DNA from: Sorangium cellulosum So0157-2
GTDB lineage: Bacteria > Myxococcota_A > Polyangia > Polyangiales > Polyangiaceae
Length of the DNA stretch: 64,000 nucleotides
Reading direction: 5' to 3'
Assembly: GCF_000418325.1 (NCBI RefSeq)
Contig: NC_021658.1
Span: forward strand, 8,880,001-8,944,000
The position numbers and the translations under genes were made by a program. Under the pieces are notes generated by a model. It was not told the DNA's origin, ran no database searches, and saw only the letters and a list, made by a program, of their open reading frames with translations. The first letter of the stretch is position 1. Each line of letters opens with the position of its first letter. Shown piece by piece: positions 41,755-51,066 of this stretch.

Positions 41755-42546
41755 ATGCGAACCATCACGAATAGGCTCACTCGCAGCCTAGGAATTCTCA
41801 TCCTCACGAGCGTGCCGCTCGCAACGTTGAACTGCTCCGACGATGACTCCGGGCCGTCGGGCGACGGCGGGGGCTCCGCGACGAGCACCGGGACCACGAG
41901 CGGCCCCGGCAGCACCAGCAGCGCGACCTCGGCGAGCTCCACGACCACGGCGGCGACGACGGGGACCGGCGGCGCGGGTGGCGCGGGCGACGGCGGCGGC
42001 GGCGGCGACGCGGGCGGCGCGAACGACGGCGGCGGCGGCGGCGAGTCCTCCGCCGAATTCAAGCTCACGAGCCCCAATCACGAGGAAGGCGCCGAGTTCG
42101 CCGACAAGTACACCTGCGCGGCGGCCGGCTTCAACGGCAGCCTCCTGCCGGAGCTCAACTGGACCGCGGGGCCTCCGGGCACGAAGAGCTACGCCATCAC
42201 CTTCATCGACGTCACCCTGACGACCAAGACGCCGCCCAACATGAACGGCTATCACTGGGTCATCTACAACATCCCCGCCAACGTCACCTCGCTGCCCGAG
42301 GAGTTCAAGGACGCGGCGTCGATCGGCGCCAAGCAGAACAGCAACTACCTCGGGCCTTGCCCGAATTTCGGCGGCGGGAACGCCAACACCGACACCTACG
42401 AGTTCACCATCTACGCGCTCGGGGAGGAGTCGATCACGATCGCGGGCTCGGGCACCGCCGCGGTCAAGGACGCGGAGACCAAGCTCGAGGCGAACAATCT
42501 GACGAAGGCGAAGCTCACCGGCACGTCCAACGCCTCCCCGCCCTGA
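41755..42546 (+). CDS. PEBP-family (YbhB/YbcL, Raf-kinase-inhibitor-like) lipoprotein
   Basis: Protein of 263 aa. The signal peptide ends in the lipobox LATLNC. A Ser/Thr/Gly-rich low-complexity linker of about 75 residues projects the domain from the membrane. The PEBP domain has FKLTSPNHEEGAEFADKYTC, LPELNWTAGPPGTKSYAITF, GYHWVIYNIPANVTSLPEEF, YLGPCPNFGGGNANTDTYEF and TIYALGEESI. PEBP proteins bind phospholipids or phosphate-like anions; the role of bacterial lipoprotein forms is unclear. No good ribosome site precedes the ATG. Confidence 0.85.
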   Translation: MRTITNRLTRSLGILILTSVPLATLNCSDDDSGPSGDGGGSATSTGTTSGPGSTSSATSASSTTTAATTGTGGAGGAGDGGGGGDAGGANDGGGGGESSAEFKLTSPNHEEGAEFADKYTCAAAGFNGSLLPELNWTAGPPGTKSYAITFIDVTLTTKTPPNMNGYHWVIYNIPANVTSLPEEFKDAASIGAKQNSNYLGPCPNFGGGNANTDTYEFTIYALGEESITIAGSGTAAVKDAETKLEANNLTKAKLTGTSNASPP

Positions 42547-42557
42547 CGAGCGACAGC

Positions 42558-42581
42558 GGGCCTCGACGCGCGTCGAGGCCC
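42558..42581. terminator. 24-bp perfect palindrome after the PEBP gene
   Basis: GGGCCTCGACGC followed directly by its reverse complement, 11 bp after the PEBP stop. As RNA it forms a strong hairpin with the central bases as loop and is a likely terminator or mRNA-end stabiliser. Confidence 0.6.
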
Positions 42582-42632
42582 GGATCCTCGCGGTCACCGG
42601 ACCGCTGTTTCGAATCCTTCAAATCGACGGAC

Positions 42633-42661
42633 GGCGGCGCGCGCTCCCACGGCGCGCCGCC
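42633..42661. terminator. Second hairpin between convergent genes
   Basis: Arms GGCGGCGCGC (42633-42642) and GCGCGCCGCC (42652-42661) flank a 9-nt loop. With the hairpins at 42558 and 42930 it fills the 420-bp convergent gap, in which I see no gene. Confidence 0.45.
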
Positions 42662-42929
42662 GCGCTCGGCTCGCGGGTCGACGCGCGTCTAGCCGTAGAA
42701 GGGAATCGTCGGGTCCTGAAGGGCTGCGAGCGATGGGGCCAATGCGCACCTCACACGACGCCCCCGGGAACAAGCGGCCTTTGGACGAATCTGCCGGAGC
42801 GCGATCGGCCAGGCGCCTTGAACGGCCGGTGATCGTGCGACGAAGAGGACAGGAGTGCTCTAGCCGGTGCCCACCGCGGACGGCGCTCGAAGGCGCCCGA
42901 TGGGTCTGCCCTGCCCGGGTCGGGTCATC

Positions 42930-42952
42930 CTCGCTGCCGCGCGGGCAGCGAG
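42930..42952 (-). terminator. Hairpin after the minus-strand hypothetical gene
   Basis: CTCGCTGCC (42930-42938), loop GCGCG, GGCAGCGAG (42944-42952), lying 13 bp beyond the stop of the gene at 42966-43808. Probable terminator for that gene and the giant kinase gene upstream of it. Confidence 0.5.
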
Positions 42953-42965
42953 CGCCGCCGGCGGC

Positions 42966-43808
42966 TCACGCCACGGGGAGCTGCTCCGCGACCCAGTCCT
43001 GCCAGCCCGGCGGCATGCGCGTGGCCTCGAGGTAGCGGCGGAGCTGCTCGGCGTCGTCGAAGGCCGACATTCCCCACAGGCGGAACGCGTCGACATAGCC
43101 CATGTCGTCCTCGAAGGAGTCGGCGAAGTCGGCGAGCGACAGGCCGAGCTGCCAGGGCGCGTCGACGTGCCCGGCGCAGAGCAGCTGGGCGAGCGACAGG
43201 AGCCCGCGCTGCGGGTCGATCGCGCCTGCGTCCCCGGTCTCGAGCGCCCGCGCGCACGCTCGCCAGGGCGCCGGCACGGCGGGAGGCGCCCATCCGCGGC
43301 CTCTCCGGAGCTCGGCGACCTGGCGCGACCAGAACCAGAGCTCGCGGGTGTTGTAGCGGGCCGCGTCCTCGGGAGCCGGGGAACGCTCCCACGGCCAGCT
43401 CACCCCTGTCTGCTGGCCAAGCCAGGTGGCGAAGGCGACGTCGGACGCGATGAGGCCCTGTTCCAGGAGCGCCGAGCGGCGCTCGACCGCCGCGGTCGGC
43501 TCGTCGTCTTCGTCTTCGTCGCCGTCGTCGTCGCCTCGCTCCGCGGGGTACAGGACCTCGTGGACGGCGTCTGCCCAGCTGATGGGAGCGGGCGGGTGAC
43601 GCCGCAGGTAAGCGATGCGGGTCCCGGGATCCGGGGCGAGCTGCTCGAGGAAGACGCTCCACATCCCCATCCAGTCTTCCCCGGCGCCCATGCGCCAGCC
43701 GATGGTGTGGCGCTCGTAGTCGGGGAAGCGCTCCCACGGCGGGGCGAGATCGCCGCGCGCGTCGAGGTGCTCGCGGAGGCGGGAGCGACAGCTCTCTTTC
43801 CAGCTCAT
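42966..43808 (-). CDS. Hypothetical Trp-rich acidic protein downstream of the giant kinase
   Basis: About 280 aa with no recognised family. Trp/aromatic-rich segments include PPWERFPDYERHTIGWRMG, WMGMWSVFLEQL, FATWLGQQTGVSWPWE and LPPGWQDW-like C-terminal residues, with an acidic patch RGDDDGDEDEDDEP in the middle. Two segments (around residues 20-60 and 130-160) look distantly similar. No signal peptide or membrane helix. ATG 43808 (MSWKESC) was preferred to 43826. It follows the giant kinase gene by 24 bp on the same strand, so it is probably co-transcribed and may be functionally linked to it. Confidence 0.65.
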   Translation of the reverse strand: MSWKESCRSRLREHLDARGDLAPPWERFPDYERHTIGWRMGAGEDWMGMWSVFLEQLAPDPGTRIAYLRRHPPAPISWADAVHEVLYPAERGDDDGDEDEDDEPTAAVERRSALLEQGLIASDVAFATWLGQQTGVSWPWERSPAPEDAARYNTRELWFWSRQVAELRRGRGWAPPAVPAPWRACARALETGDAGAIDPQRGLLSLAQLLCAGHVDAPWQLGLSLADFADSFEDDMGYVDAFRLWGMSAFDDAEQLRRYLEATRMPPGWQDWVAEQLPVA

Positions 43809-43832
43809 GACGGCAGCATACGCCACGGCGCG

Positions 43833-46800
43833 CTAGCCGCCCGGGCGGCGGAGCGCGTACGCGATGCCGCTCCGCAGCGTCCCCATCGTGACGAGCTCGC
43901 CGAGGTCGATGTCCAGCGCGACGAGCGCCTGCGCCACCTCGGCGCGCACCCCGGTGAGCACGACCCGGGTGCCGAGCAGCCGGAGGGCCCCCGCCGCCCT
44001 GAGCAGCGTGCTCGCGACGCCCGTGTCGACCGCTCGGATCCCCGTGATGTCGAGGATCACCACCTCGGCCCGATGCGCCGCCGCTCCCTCGAGCGCCGTC
44101 GAGAGCATCTGCTCCGCGCGCTCCGCATCCATCTGGCCGATGAGCGGCATGACCAGGATCCTGTCGGTGATCGGGATGATCGGGCTCGACAGCTCGAGCA
44201 GCCTGGCCCTGTGCGCGCGCAGCACCTCCTCCTGGAGCGCGGCCCGCTCGCGCTCGGCCCGCTCCCGCTCGGCGAGCTCGCGCGTGAGCTGCTCGTTGGA
44301 CGCGCGGAGCTGCTCGGTCTGGGACGCGACCTCCCGCGCGAGCGACGCGTTCGCGCGCTGGAGCTCCTCGCGCATCGCCTCCACGCGGGCATAGAGCTGC
44401 GCGTTCTCGATGGCGCCCGCCGCCTGCGACGAGAGCGCCCGGAGGATCTCCAGCCGCGCCGGCGAGAAGGCGTCGCCGAGCGCGCCGTGCTCCAGGTAGA
44501 GCACCCCCGCGAGGCGGCCCTGGTGCGCGAGCGGCAGGCAGAGGATCGACCTCGGCCGCCTCGCGGCGATGTGGGGGTCGTCGGCGAAGCGCCGCCCGGC
44601 GGCGGCGTACCCCGTGATGACCGGCTCCCGGGTCCGCTGGACGTGGCGCACGACGCTCATGGCCAGCGCGTCGCCCACCCGCGCCGCCGCCTCGGGGCCG
44701 AACGCCCTCTCGTCCGGAGCCACCGCGATCACCGCCTCGACGCGCAGCGCGCCTCCCTGCTGGAGGAGCAGGATCCCGCGCTGCGCGCCGGTGTTCTCGA
44801 CGAGGATCTCGACGAGCCGCTCGAGCAGCCGGTCGAGGACGATCTCGCCCGAGATGGCCTGGGCCGCGCGGAGGACGGACAGGGCGTCGAAGCCGAGCCC
44901 CCCGGTGCTGCTGGACGAGCTGGAGACGGTGGCCGACGGGACGAAGCGCGCCGCCGGCTCGCCCGACAGGAGGAGGTGCGCGTGGCGCTGCGCGAGCCGC
45001 GCCGCCTTGGCCGTCGCCCCCCACTGGAGGTAGCCGTAGTAGGCGTCGGTCATGTAGACGCGCGCGAGCTTCGGCCTGCCTCGCTCGAGCAGGAGCCTCG
45101 CGCACAGCTCGCTCGCGAGCGCCGCGTGGTGCGCGAAGCCGTTCTGCCGGGCCGCCTCGATCGCCTCGTCGTAGAGCGGCAGCGCGGCGTCGAGGCCCTC
45201 GCCCGACGCGCGCGCCGCCTCGGCGCGGACGAGCGCGTGCTTGTGCTGGAAGTTCTCGGGGCAGCGCTCGGCCCACGCCGCGAGCTTCGCGCGGTGGCGC
45301 GCGAGCGCCCCGGCCGGCGCGGCCGGCTCGGGCGGCGGGCCCGCCGCGAGGGTCGCGAGGCACGTGTAGAACGAGAGCTCGGTGAGGAGGTAGAGGTTGT
45401 TGCCGCTCGCGCTGCGCGCCTCGGCCTCCGCGGCCATCGCGAGCGCGGCCGCGTGCTCCTCGTGGAGGTACGCGAGCTCGGCCTTGAGCAGGTAGTAGGC
45501 GCAGGCGACGAACTCGGCGTCCGGCCCCCGGTGCGCCTCGACGAAGGCGGCCTCGTCGAAGCCGTCGCCGTTCAGGCTCAGCGGCCCCTCGGTGTCCCCG
45601 GCGAGGCTCGCGGCCGCCTGCTTCACGAGGAGCAGCCCGGCCTCGCAGATCGCGACCTGCGTGCGCCGCGTGAGCTCGACGCCCCTGCCCGCGTCCGCGC
45701 GCACCGCCCCGAGCTCGTCGCCCGCGCAGAGCCGGATCGCGACCGCGTGGAAGAGCGCGTACGAGAGGTAGAGGAAGTCTCCGGACTCCAGGCCGGCCTG
45801 CTGCGCCCGATCGAGGTAGGCGAGCGACGCGCGGACGGGCCGGAAGAAGTGGCTGAAGACGCCGATGAGCTCGTTCAGCTTGCACGCGAGGCCGTCGTTC
45901 CTGAAGCGCTCCTGGAGCGCCAGGGCGAGCTCGCTGAACGCGCGGGCCTCGTCGTGCCGGTCCAGGACCATCGCCAGCATGAACCCGAAGGAGACGGCGC
46001 CGTACGCCGACAGCTCGGTGTGGCCGTGCTTCAGGAACAGGTTGATCTGCGTGACGTTGAGGAAGCCGTAGAGGACGGGGCCGATGAGGGGCCCCGGCTG
46101 GATCAGGGTCGAGAGGATCTCGCAGGCGGCGCGCGCGTCGGGATCGGTCATCTCCGGCGCAGCGGCCAGGTCGCTGGGGCTGCGGCCGGCCAGGTTCCGG
46201 CTCACCTCCTCGAGACCCGCGGCGAACGCGGCCCCGAGCGCGCCCTCGCCGCTCGGCACGTCGATGCCGAAGAGCGCGAGGGCCTCGACCCCGGCGCTCA
46301 CGGCGTCCGCGAACCGGCTCGAGGTGAGGTAGAGGACCGCGCGGAGCCTGAGCACGCGCGCCCGCTCGACGCGGGTCCCCGCGCGCGGCAGGAGCTCGTC
46401 GAACAGGCGCTCCGACGCGCCGTGATCGCCGGCGAGGTACTCGCACTCGGCCCGCTCCAGCCGGAGCGCGAACGCGAGGTCGGGCTGAGCCTCCCAGCCC
46501 GCCTCCCCCAGCGCCGCGATCCCGGCGCGCAGGTACGCGGCCGCCGCGTGGTAGGCGGTCGCCGCCTTGGCCTTCCGCCCCGCCGTCAGGTTCCAGGCCG
46601 CGAGGCGCCGCCGCTCGTGCGGCGCGTCGAGCCGCGCCGCGACGAGGTTCAGGTGGCGCAGGGCGGCGAACAGGTGATCCTCGTCGACCTCGCGGTCGCC
46701 GCTCGCCAGCAAGAGGCGCCCGATCGTGAGGTGCGCCTCCTCCCGGAGATCGCCCTCGATGAGCGCGTACGCGGCCTGGTGGATCCGGTCGTGCATGAAC

Positions 46801-48866
46801 CGGTACGAGACGTCGAACGACGCCGCGGTGGTGTCGTCGTAGAGGAGGCGGTACTCGGGATCCCGCGGCAGGACGAGCCCCTCGCGCAGCGCTCCCCAGA
46901 GATCGCGGCCGGTCTCGACCGGGGACTTCCCGTGCAGCGTCGCGAGCAGCTTCAGCGTGAACTCGTGGCCCACGCAGGCGGCGAGCTTCAGCGCGCGCTG
47001 CGTCTCGGGCGCGAGCCGCTCGATCTTGCTCGCCATGAGCGCCACGACGTCGCGCGCGAGGCCGCGCTCCCGGATGCGAACGAGGTCCCAGGAGAAGGCG
47101 CCCTCGCGCTCATCGAAGGCGAGCTCTCCCGCCTCGTGCAGCGCGAGCAGCACCTGGCCCAGGAAGAACGGGTTGCCCCCGGTCCGCTCGAAGACGAGCT
47201 CGGCGAGCGGCGCGGCCCGCTCCTCGCCGCAGGCGAGGGTGTCGGCGATGAGCCGGGTGACGTCGGAGAGGGGCAGCGGCGCGAGCTCGATCGCGCGCAC
47301 GGCGCCGCCCGCCTCCCTCAGCGCGTCGAGCGCCGTCGCGAGCGGGTGCGCCGCGTCGACCTCGCCGGCGCGGGCTGCGCCGATGACGAGCAGGTGCCCG
47401 CCGTCGCCCTCCGACGGGCCGCTGGCCTGGCCCGCGAGGAGGAGCGGGAGCAGCTTGAGCGAGGCCGGGTCGGCCCACTGCAGGTCGTCGAGGAACAGGC
47501 AGAGCGGCCGCTCGGCGGTGAGCGCGTGGAAGAAGCGCTGCACGACGAGCGCGAAGCGGTTCTGCGCCTCGGTCGGGCCGAGCTCCGGGACCGGCGGCTG
47601 GGGACCGAGCAGGAGCGCGAGCTCGGGGACGAGGTCGACGAGCACCTGACCGCCCTGGCCGACGGCGCGCAGCAGCGCCGCCCGCTGCCGCGCGATCGCC
47701 TCCGCCGGCTCCGCCAGGATCTGCCGCACGACGTCCTGGAGCACGCGGGCGACGCCGACGTACGGCGTGCCGCGCGAGAGCTCCTCGAACTTGCCGGCGG
47801 CGAGGAGGAACGAGCGCCGCTCGCCGGTGAGGATCCTGGGCAGCTCGCCCACGAGCGCCGATTTGCCGACGCCCGCGTGCCCCGAGATCAGGACGAGCTC
47901 GGCCGCGCCCGCGGCGGCCCGCAGGGCGGCGGACGCGAGCGTCGAGAGCTCGGCGTCGCGGCCATAGAGCTTCTGCGACAGGCGCAGCTCGCCCGACGCG
48001 TCCCGCTGGCCGAGCGAGAACGGCGCGGCGCGCGCCGTCGACTCGAGCCTCTCGAGGCACGCCGCGAGGTCGTGCTTGAGCCCCTGAGCGCTCTGGTAGC
48101 GGTCCTCCGCGGCCTTCGACAGGAGCTTCATCACGATGTCCGAGACCACCTCGGGCACCTCCGGCGCGAGCGCGCGCGGCGGCGGCGGCGTCCTCGCGAT
48201 GTGGCTGTGCACGAGCTCCAGCGGGTCCGTGACCGGGAAGGGCGGTTTTCCGGTCAGGAGCTCGTAGAGCGTGGCGCCGAGCGAGTACAGGTCTGTCCGC
48301 CGGTCGACGACGCGGTTCATCCGCCCGGTCTGCTCGGGCGCCATGTAGAGCAGCGTGCCCTCGAGGGCGTCGGGCGCCTGCGCGCGCTGGATCTCCTGCG
48401 ACAGACGCGTGGCGATGCCGAAATCGGCGAGCTTGACCGAGAGGGGCTCGTCGGTCCGGACAAGGATGTTGTGAGGCTTGATGTCCTTGTGGATGACGTT
48501 GCGCTGGTGCACCGCGCCGAGCGTGTCCGCGAGCGACACGGCGATCCGGAGGACCGTCTCCAGGCCGAGGCGCTCCCGGGCGATGACCTGGGCCAGCGAC
48601 CGGCCGCCCGTGTCCTCGAGCACGAGGGCGACGCCGTGGTTGTGCTTCTCGAGCGCGTGGGCCCGCACCACGCCCGGCAGGACGAGCTGCTTCAGGATGG
48701 CGAACTCGTGCCTCAGCTTGGCGATCTCCCGCGGCTCCGGGTACTCGCTCCTCAGGACCTTGGCGACGATCGGGACGCCGTCGGCGCTGCGGCGCCCCCT
48801 GTACAGGATGGCGGATCTGCCTTCGTGAATCGGCTCATCGAGCGTGTATCGGGAGAGTAGGGCCAT
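43833..48866 (-). CDS. Giant hybrid Ser/Thr kinase-AAA ATPase-TPR-GAF-STAS protein
   Basis: About 1677 aa. The N-terminal Ser/Thr kinase looks active: IHEGRSAILYRG in place of the Gly loop, Lys in VAKVL, HKDIKPHN, DFG in KLADFGIA, and MAPEQTGRMNR. AAA ATPase: Walker A SGHAGVGKSA, Walker B LFLDDLQWAD. A long TPR-like helical region, then GAF (FDALSVLRAAQAISGEIVLD to IENAQLYARVE), a coiled coil, and a C-terminal STAS domain resembling RsbR co-antagonists (SPIIPITDRILVMPLIGQMD, VVILDITGIRAVDTGVASTL). The output may therefore be partner-switching control of a sigma factor rather than phosphorelay. It is a paralogue of 11378-16930 through the GAF domain. Starts at ATG 48866. Confidence 0.9.
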   Translation of the reverse strand: MALLSRYTLDEPIHEGRSAILYRGRRSADGVPIVAKVLRSEYPEPREIAKLRHEFAILKQLVLPGVVRAHALEKHNHGVALVLEDTGGRSLAQVIARERLGLETVLRIAVSLADTLGAVHQRNVIHKDIKPHNILVRTDEPLSVKLADFGIATRLSQEIQRAQAPDALEGTLLYMAPEQTGRMNRVVDRRTDLYSLGATLYELLTGKPPFPVTDPLELVHSHIARTPPPPRALAPEVPEVVSDIVMKLLSKAAEDRYQSAQGLKHDLAACLERLESTARAAPFSLGQRDASGELRLSQKLYGRDAELSTLASAALRAAAGAAELVLISGHAGVGKSALVGELPRILTGERRSFLLAAGKFEELSRGTPYVGVARVLQDVVRQILAEPAEAIARQRAALLRAVGQGGQVLVDLVPELALLLGPQPPVPELGPTEAQNRFALVVQRFFHALTAERPLCLFLDDLQWADPASLKLLPLLLAGQASGPSEGDGGHLLVIGAARAGEVDAAHPLATALDALREAGGAVRAIELAPLPLSDVTRLIADTLACGEERAAPLAELVFERTGGNPFFLGQVLLALHEAGELAFDEREGAFSWDLVRIRERGLARDVVALMASKIERLAPETQRALKLAACVGHEFTLKLLATLHGKSPVETGRDLWGALREGLVLPRDPEYRLLYDDTTAASFDVSYRFMHDRIHQAAYALIEGDLREEAHLTIGRLLLASGDREVDEDHLFAALRHLNLVAARLDAPHERRRLAAWNLTAGRKAKAATAYHAAAAYLRAGIAALGEAGWEAQPDLAFALRLERAECEYLAGDHGASERLFDELLPRAGTRVERARVLRLRAVLYLTSSRFADAVSAGVEALALFGIDVPSGEGALGAAFAAGLEEVSRNLAGRSPSDLAAAPEMTDPDARAACEILSTLIQPGPLIGPVLYGFLNVTQINLFLKHGHTELSAYGAVSFGFMLAMVLDRHDEARAFSELALALQERFRNDGLACKLNELIGVFSHFFRPVRASLAYLDRAQQAGLESGDFLYLSYALFHAVAIRLCAGDELGAVRADAGRGVELTRRTQVAICEAGLLLVKQAAASLAGDTEGPLSLNGDGFDEAAFVEAHRGPDAEFVACAYYLLKAELAYLHEEHAAALAMAAEAEARSASGNNLYLLTELSFYTCLATLAAGPPPEPAAPAGALARHRAKLAAWAERCPENFQHKHALVRAEAARASGEGLDAALPLYDEAIEAARQNGFAHHAALASELCARLLLERGRPKLARVYMTDAYYGYLQWGATAKAARLAQRHAHLLLSGEPAARFVPSATVSSSSSSTGGLGFDALSVLRAAQAISGEIVLDRLLERLVEILVENTGAQRGILLLQQGGALRVEAVIAVAPDERAFGPEAAARVGDALAMSVVRHVQRTREPVITGYAAAGRRFADDPHIAARRPRSILCLPLAHQGRLAGVLYLEHGALGDAFSPARLEILRALSSQAAGAIENAQLYARVEAMREELQRANASLAREVASQTEQLRASNEQLTRELAERERAERERAALQEEVLRAHRARLLELSSPIIPITDRILVMPLIGQMDAERAEQMLSTALEGAAAHRAEVVILDITGIRAVDTGVASTLLRAAGALRLLGTRVVLTGVRAEVAQALVALDIDLGELVTMGTLRSGIAYALRRPGG

Positions 48867-49226
48867 TGTCTCTGTCTGAGGAGCTCTGCCGGGGCGGGGG
48901 GTGTTCGCGAGGCGCCGCTCACGTCGGACAAGCGGTCTCGTGAGGTGTCGAGCGGCGCGACGCGAGAGCGCAAAAGGCGCAGGAGATGACGGGACAAGGC
49001 GCTTCGTCTCCGGCGCCCCCCGCGCCTTTCGGATCACGGTCTCGCCACTTCTATCGCATGCGACGCGCGGGACCAACCGGCGACGAGGAGCGCCGGGGCG
49101 CCGGCGACGCGCCGCGAGCCACATGCGTATGGCCCAATACCGATTCGGCGGCCGACGCGGAAGCTCTGGGATGATGTGCTATGGTGTGCGGAACCCTCAC
49201 CGTTCTCGACGGGCTTCACGGCGCGC
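48867..49226. other. 360-bp gap upstream of the giant kinase
   Basis: Contains the presumed promoter of the minus-strand kinase gene. I see no gene with a ribosome site, and no strong repeats; plus-strand frames are Arg-rich shadows. Confidence 0.45.
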
Positions 49227-49403
49227 CTACCGGACGCGCACCACCCGCGTACCGCCCGCGAGCAGGTCGTGCTTGCCCTGGCGGAGCGGGCTCGAGCGGA
49301 TCGTCAGACCGAGCCACGTCCAGGCGGCGAGCGCGAGCAGCGGCCCGAGGAGCGGGATCGAGCCGACGAGCGTGAACGCCTCGTCGAGGCCCTCTGAGCC
49401 GCG
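49227..49403 (-). pseudogene. C-terminal stub of an RDD-family membrane protein
   Basis: The minus strand encodes EGLDEAFTLVGSIPLLGPLL, a hydrophobic helix ALAAWTWLGLTI, then SSPLRQGKHDLLAGGTRVVR and VR-stop, matching the end of RDD-domain proteins (last helix followed by a Gln/Lys-His-Asp-x-Leu-Ala-Gly motif). No start codon or first helices exist; the sequence runs directly into the 3' end of the GH8 gene. It is probably what remains after a deletion or an insertion of the GH8 gene. Confidence 0.5.
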
Positions 49404-49428
49404 ACCGCCGGCGCGGCGCTCCGTTCGA

Positions 49429-50691
49429 TCACGGCGTCAGCCAGTTGCGCGAGACGCACAGCATCGACAGCAGCTTGAGCGTGTCGCCGTAGTAGTCCTC
49501 GGTGGGCGCGGTGGAGACGATCGCGTTCCACAGGCTGTCCAGCCACGCCTGGCCGCCGGAGTCGGTGGTGGCCGCGACCGCGAACGGGGCCATGAACACC
49601 ATGTCGTTGTAGGGCTCGATCGCGCGGCCGGCGAGGGTGTAGCCGGCGCGGATGTTGCTCGGGTTCCCCCCGGTCTTGCCGCGGATCCAGCGGCTGATCC
49701 TGCTGGCCGCGCCGCGCGAGCGCGTGTCGCCGCTGATGGCGGCGTCGATGCCGAGGCGCCACGGCACGCGGGCCGCGTTCCAGGAGTAGCTGCCGTCGTG
49801 CGGCGCCTCGAGGAAGTTGGCGTCGGCGGGGCGAGGCGTCGTGTGGGTGTTGATGATGAAGTCGGGCAACAGGCCGGTCGAGCTGGCGTACCGATTCTGC
49901 ATCGTCTCGATCAGCGTCTGGTGCGCGCTCAGCACCTGCGACCAGTCGGTGCCGGCGCGGCCGATGAAGCCGCGGAAGTGGCCGAGCATCCAGTCGGAGC
50001 TGCGCGTGGCGTAGTAATACGTCGGATCGTCCGGCCACTTGGCCCAGTCGCCGAGGTTGACCAGCCGCGTGGTCGGGTTGACGTTGCTCGCCGCGATCGC
50101 GCTGAGCACGCGGGTGGCCTCGGCCGCGTAGTCGATCGCGCCGCTGGAGCCCCACTGCGCGTCCGCGAGCAGCAGCGCGTAGGCGATGTCGAGATCGCCG
50201 TCCGTGGCCGAGTCGTGGTCGAGGATGTCGCTGCAGCTGGAGTCCTGCGCCCACGCCATCAGGTCGGGGTTGTTCTGGCTGGGGTGACGGCGGTTGTAGC
50301 GGTGCAGGCCGTCGAAGATCGTCCGCGCCTGGGCGTCTTGCCCGGCCATCATCGCGGCGATCAGCATGCCGTATCCCTGCCCCTCGGACACGACGTGAGC
50401 GCCGTCGCCCGTGCTGGCCCGGATGCGGTATTCGTCCGGCCGACAACCGGGCTCGACGTAGCGACTCTTCCACTGCCAGTAGAAACTTGATGTCGCGCTG
50501 TCGGCCGCGGCCTGGCCGGCCGACACGCGCAATGTCGACGCGTGGTAGGCTTGGTGGTGGCTACCGAACGGGTGGTTCTGGGCGTGCGCGCTGCCGGCGA
50601 TGCAGAGCAAGCTCAGCGTCAGCCCTTGCAGGGCCCGCTTCGACGCTCCGGTCCGTCGTGACGATGAGACCGTCGAGGGTGACATGAACAT
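49429..50691 (-). CDS. Secreted glycoside hydrolase family 8 (endoglucanase/chitosanase/licheninase type)
   Basis: Protein of 420 aa with a signal peptide (GLTLSLLCIAGSAHAQ). GH8 features: the catalytic acid Glu in HVVSEGQGYGMLIAAM and the Asp-rich ATDGDLDIAYALLLAD, plus IRAGYTLAGRAIEPYNDMVF and a C-terminal YYGDTLKLLSML. The family inverts beta-1,4-glucan, chitosan, xylan or lichenan linkages; the substrate cannot be decided here. ATG 50691 (MFMSPSTV) follows GGAGG about 10 nt upstream. Complete in length. Likely used in plant or fungal polymer degradation outside the cell. Confidence 0.9.
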   Translation of the reverse strand: MFMSPSTVSSSRRTGASKRALQGLTLSLLCIAGSAHAQNHPFGSHHQAYHASTLRVSAGQAAADSATSSFYWQWKSRYVEPGCRPDEYRIRASTGDGAHVVSEGQGYGMLIAAMMAGQDAQARTIFDGLHRYNRRHPSQNNPDLMAWAQDSSCSDILDHDSATDGDLDIAYALLLADAQWGSSGAIDYAAEATRVLSAIAASNVNPTTRLVNLGDWAKWPDDPTYYYATRSSDWMLGHFRGFIGRAGTDWSQVLSAHQTLIETMQNRYASSTGLLPDFIINTHTTPRPADANFLEAPHDGSYSWNAARVPWRLGIDAAISGDTRSRGAASRISRWIRGKTGGNPSNIRAGYTLAGRAIEPYNDMVFMAPFAVAATTDSGGQAWLDSLWNAIVSTAPTEDYYGDTLKLLSMLCVSRNWLTP

Positions 50692-50755
50692 GGAAGCAGC
50701 CTCCGATCGGAGAAGGGTTGTCCGAAACGACAGCGTGAGCAGCGGCGAACGCGCT

Positions 50756-50780
50756 GGAACGGCCCGCGCGGGGCCGTTCC
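50756..50780. terminator. Hairpin terminator after the P450-ferredoxin operon
   Basis: GGAACGGCCC (50756-50765), loop GCGCG, GGGCCGTTCC (50771-50780), a perfect 10-bp stem. It lies about 90 bp after the ferredoxin stop and 65 bp before the GH8 start, both on the minus strand, so it separates the two units. Confidence 0.6.
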
Positions 50781-50871
50781 GCTTCGTCAGCCATGTTCCG
50801 GGGAGAGCCCGGGAGTCACGCTGCAAGGCTGAATGCCGCCGGAGGCGATCTCCCTTCAGAGAATCTGCACT

Positions 50872-51066
50872 CTAGTCCACGATCGCGAGCGCTTTTCGGG
50901 GACACGCCCGCACCGCGCGCTCGATCTTCGGGCGCAGCGCCGGGTCCACCTCGGTCAGGAGGACGTGGAGCCGATCCTCCTCATCCACGCGGAAGGCCTC
51001 CGGCGCGGCCCGCATGCAGGCCTGGTTGGCCTCGCAGAGATCCCGGTCCACGACGATCCGGCTCAT
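50872..51066 (-). CDS. [3Fe-4S]-type ferredoxin
   Basis: Protein of 64 aa: MSRIVVDRDLCEANQACMRA, VDEEDRLHVLLTEVDP and the C-terminal RAVRACPRKALAIVD. The three Cys (C-x5-C near the N-terminus and CP near the C-terminus) are those of ferredoxins that pass electrons to bacterial P450s. Its ATG overlaps the P450 stop (ATGA, 51063-51066), so the two proteins are made together. No ferredoxin reductase gene is in the window. Confidence 0.9.
   Translation of the reverse strand: MSRIVVDRDLCEANQACMRAAPEAFRVDEEDRLHVLLTEVDPALRPKIERAVRACPRKALAIVD

Noticed and set aside
42867..48860. A 1997-codon plus-strand open frame opposite the giant STAS kinase
   Set aside because: It is the antisense shadow of a gene with clear kinase, ATPase, GAF and STAS motifs; its product is an Arg/Glu/Leu monotone with no domain.
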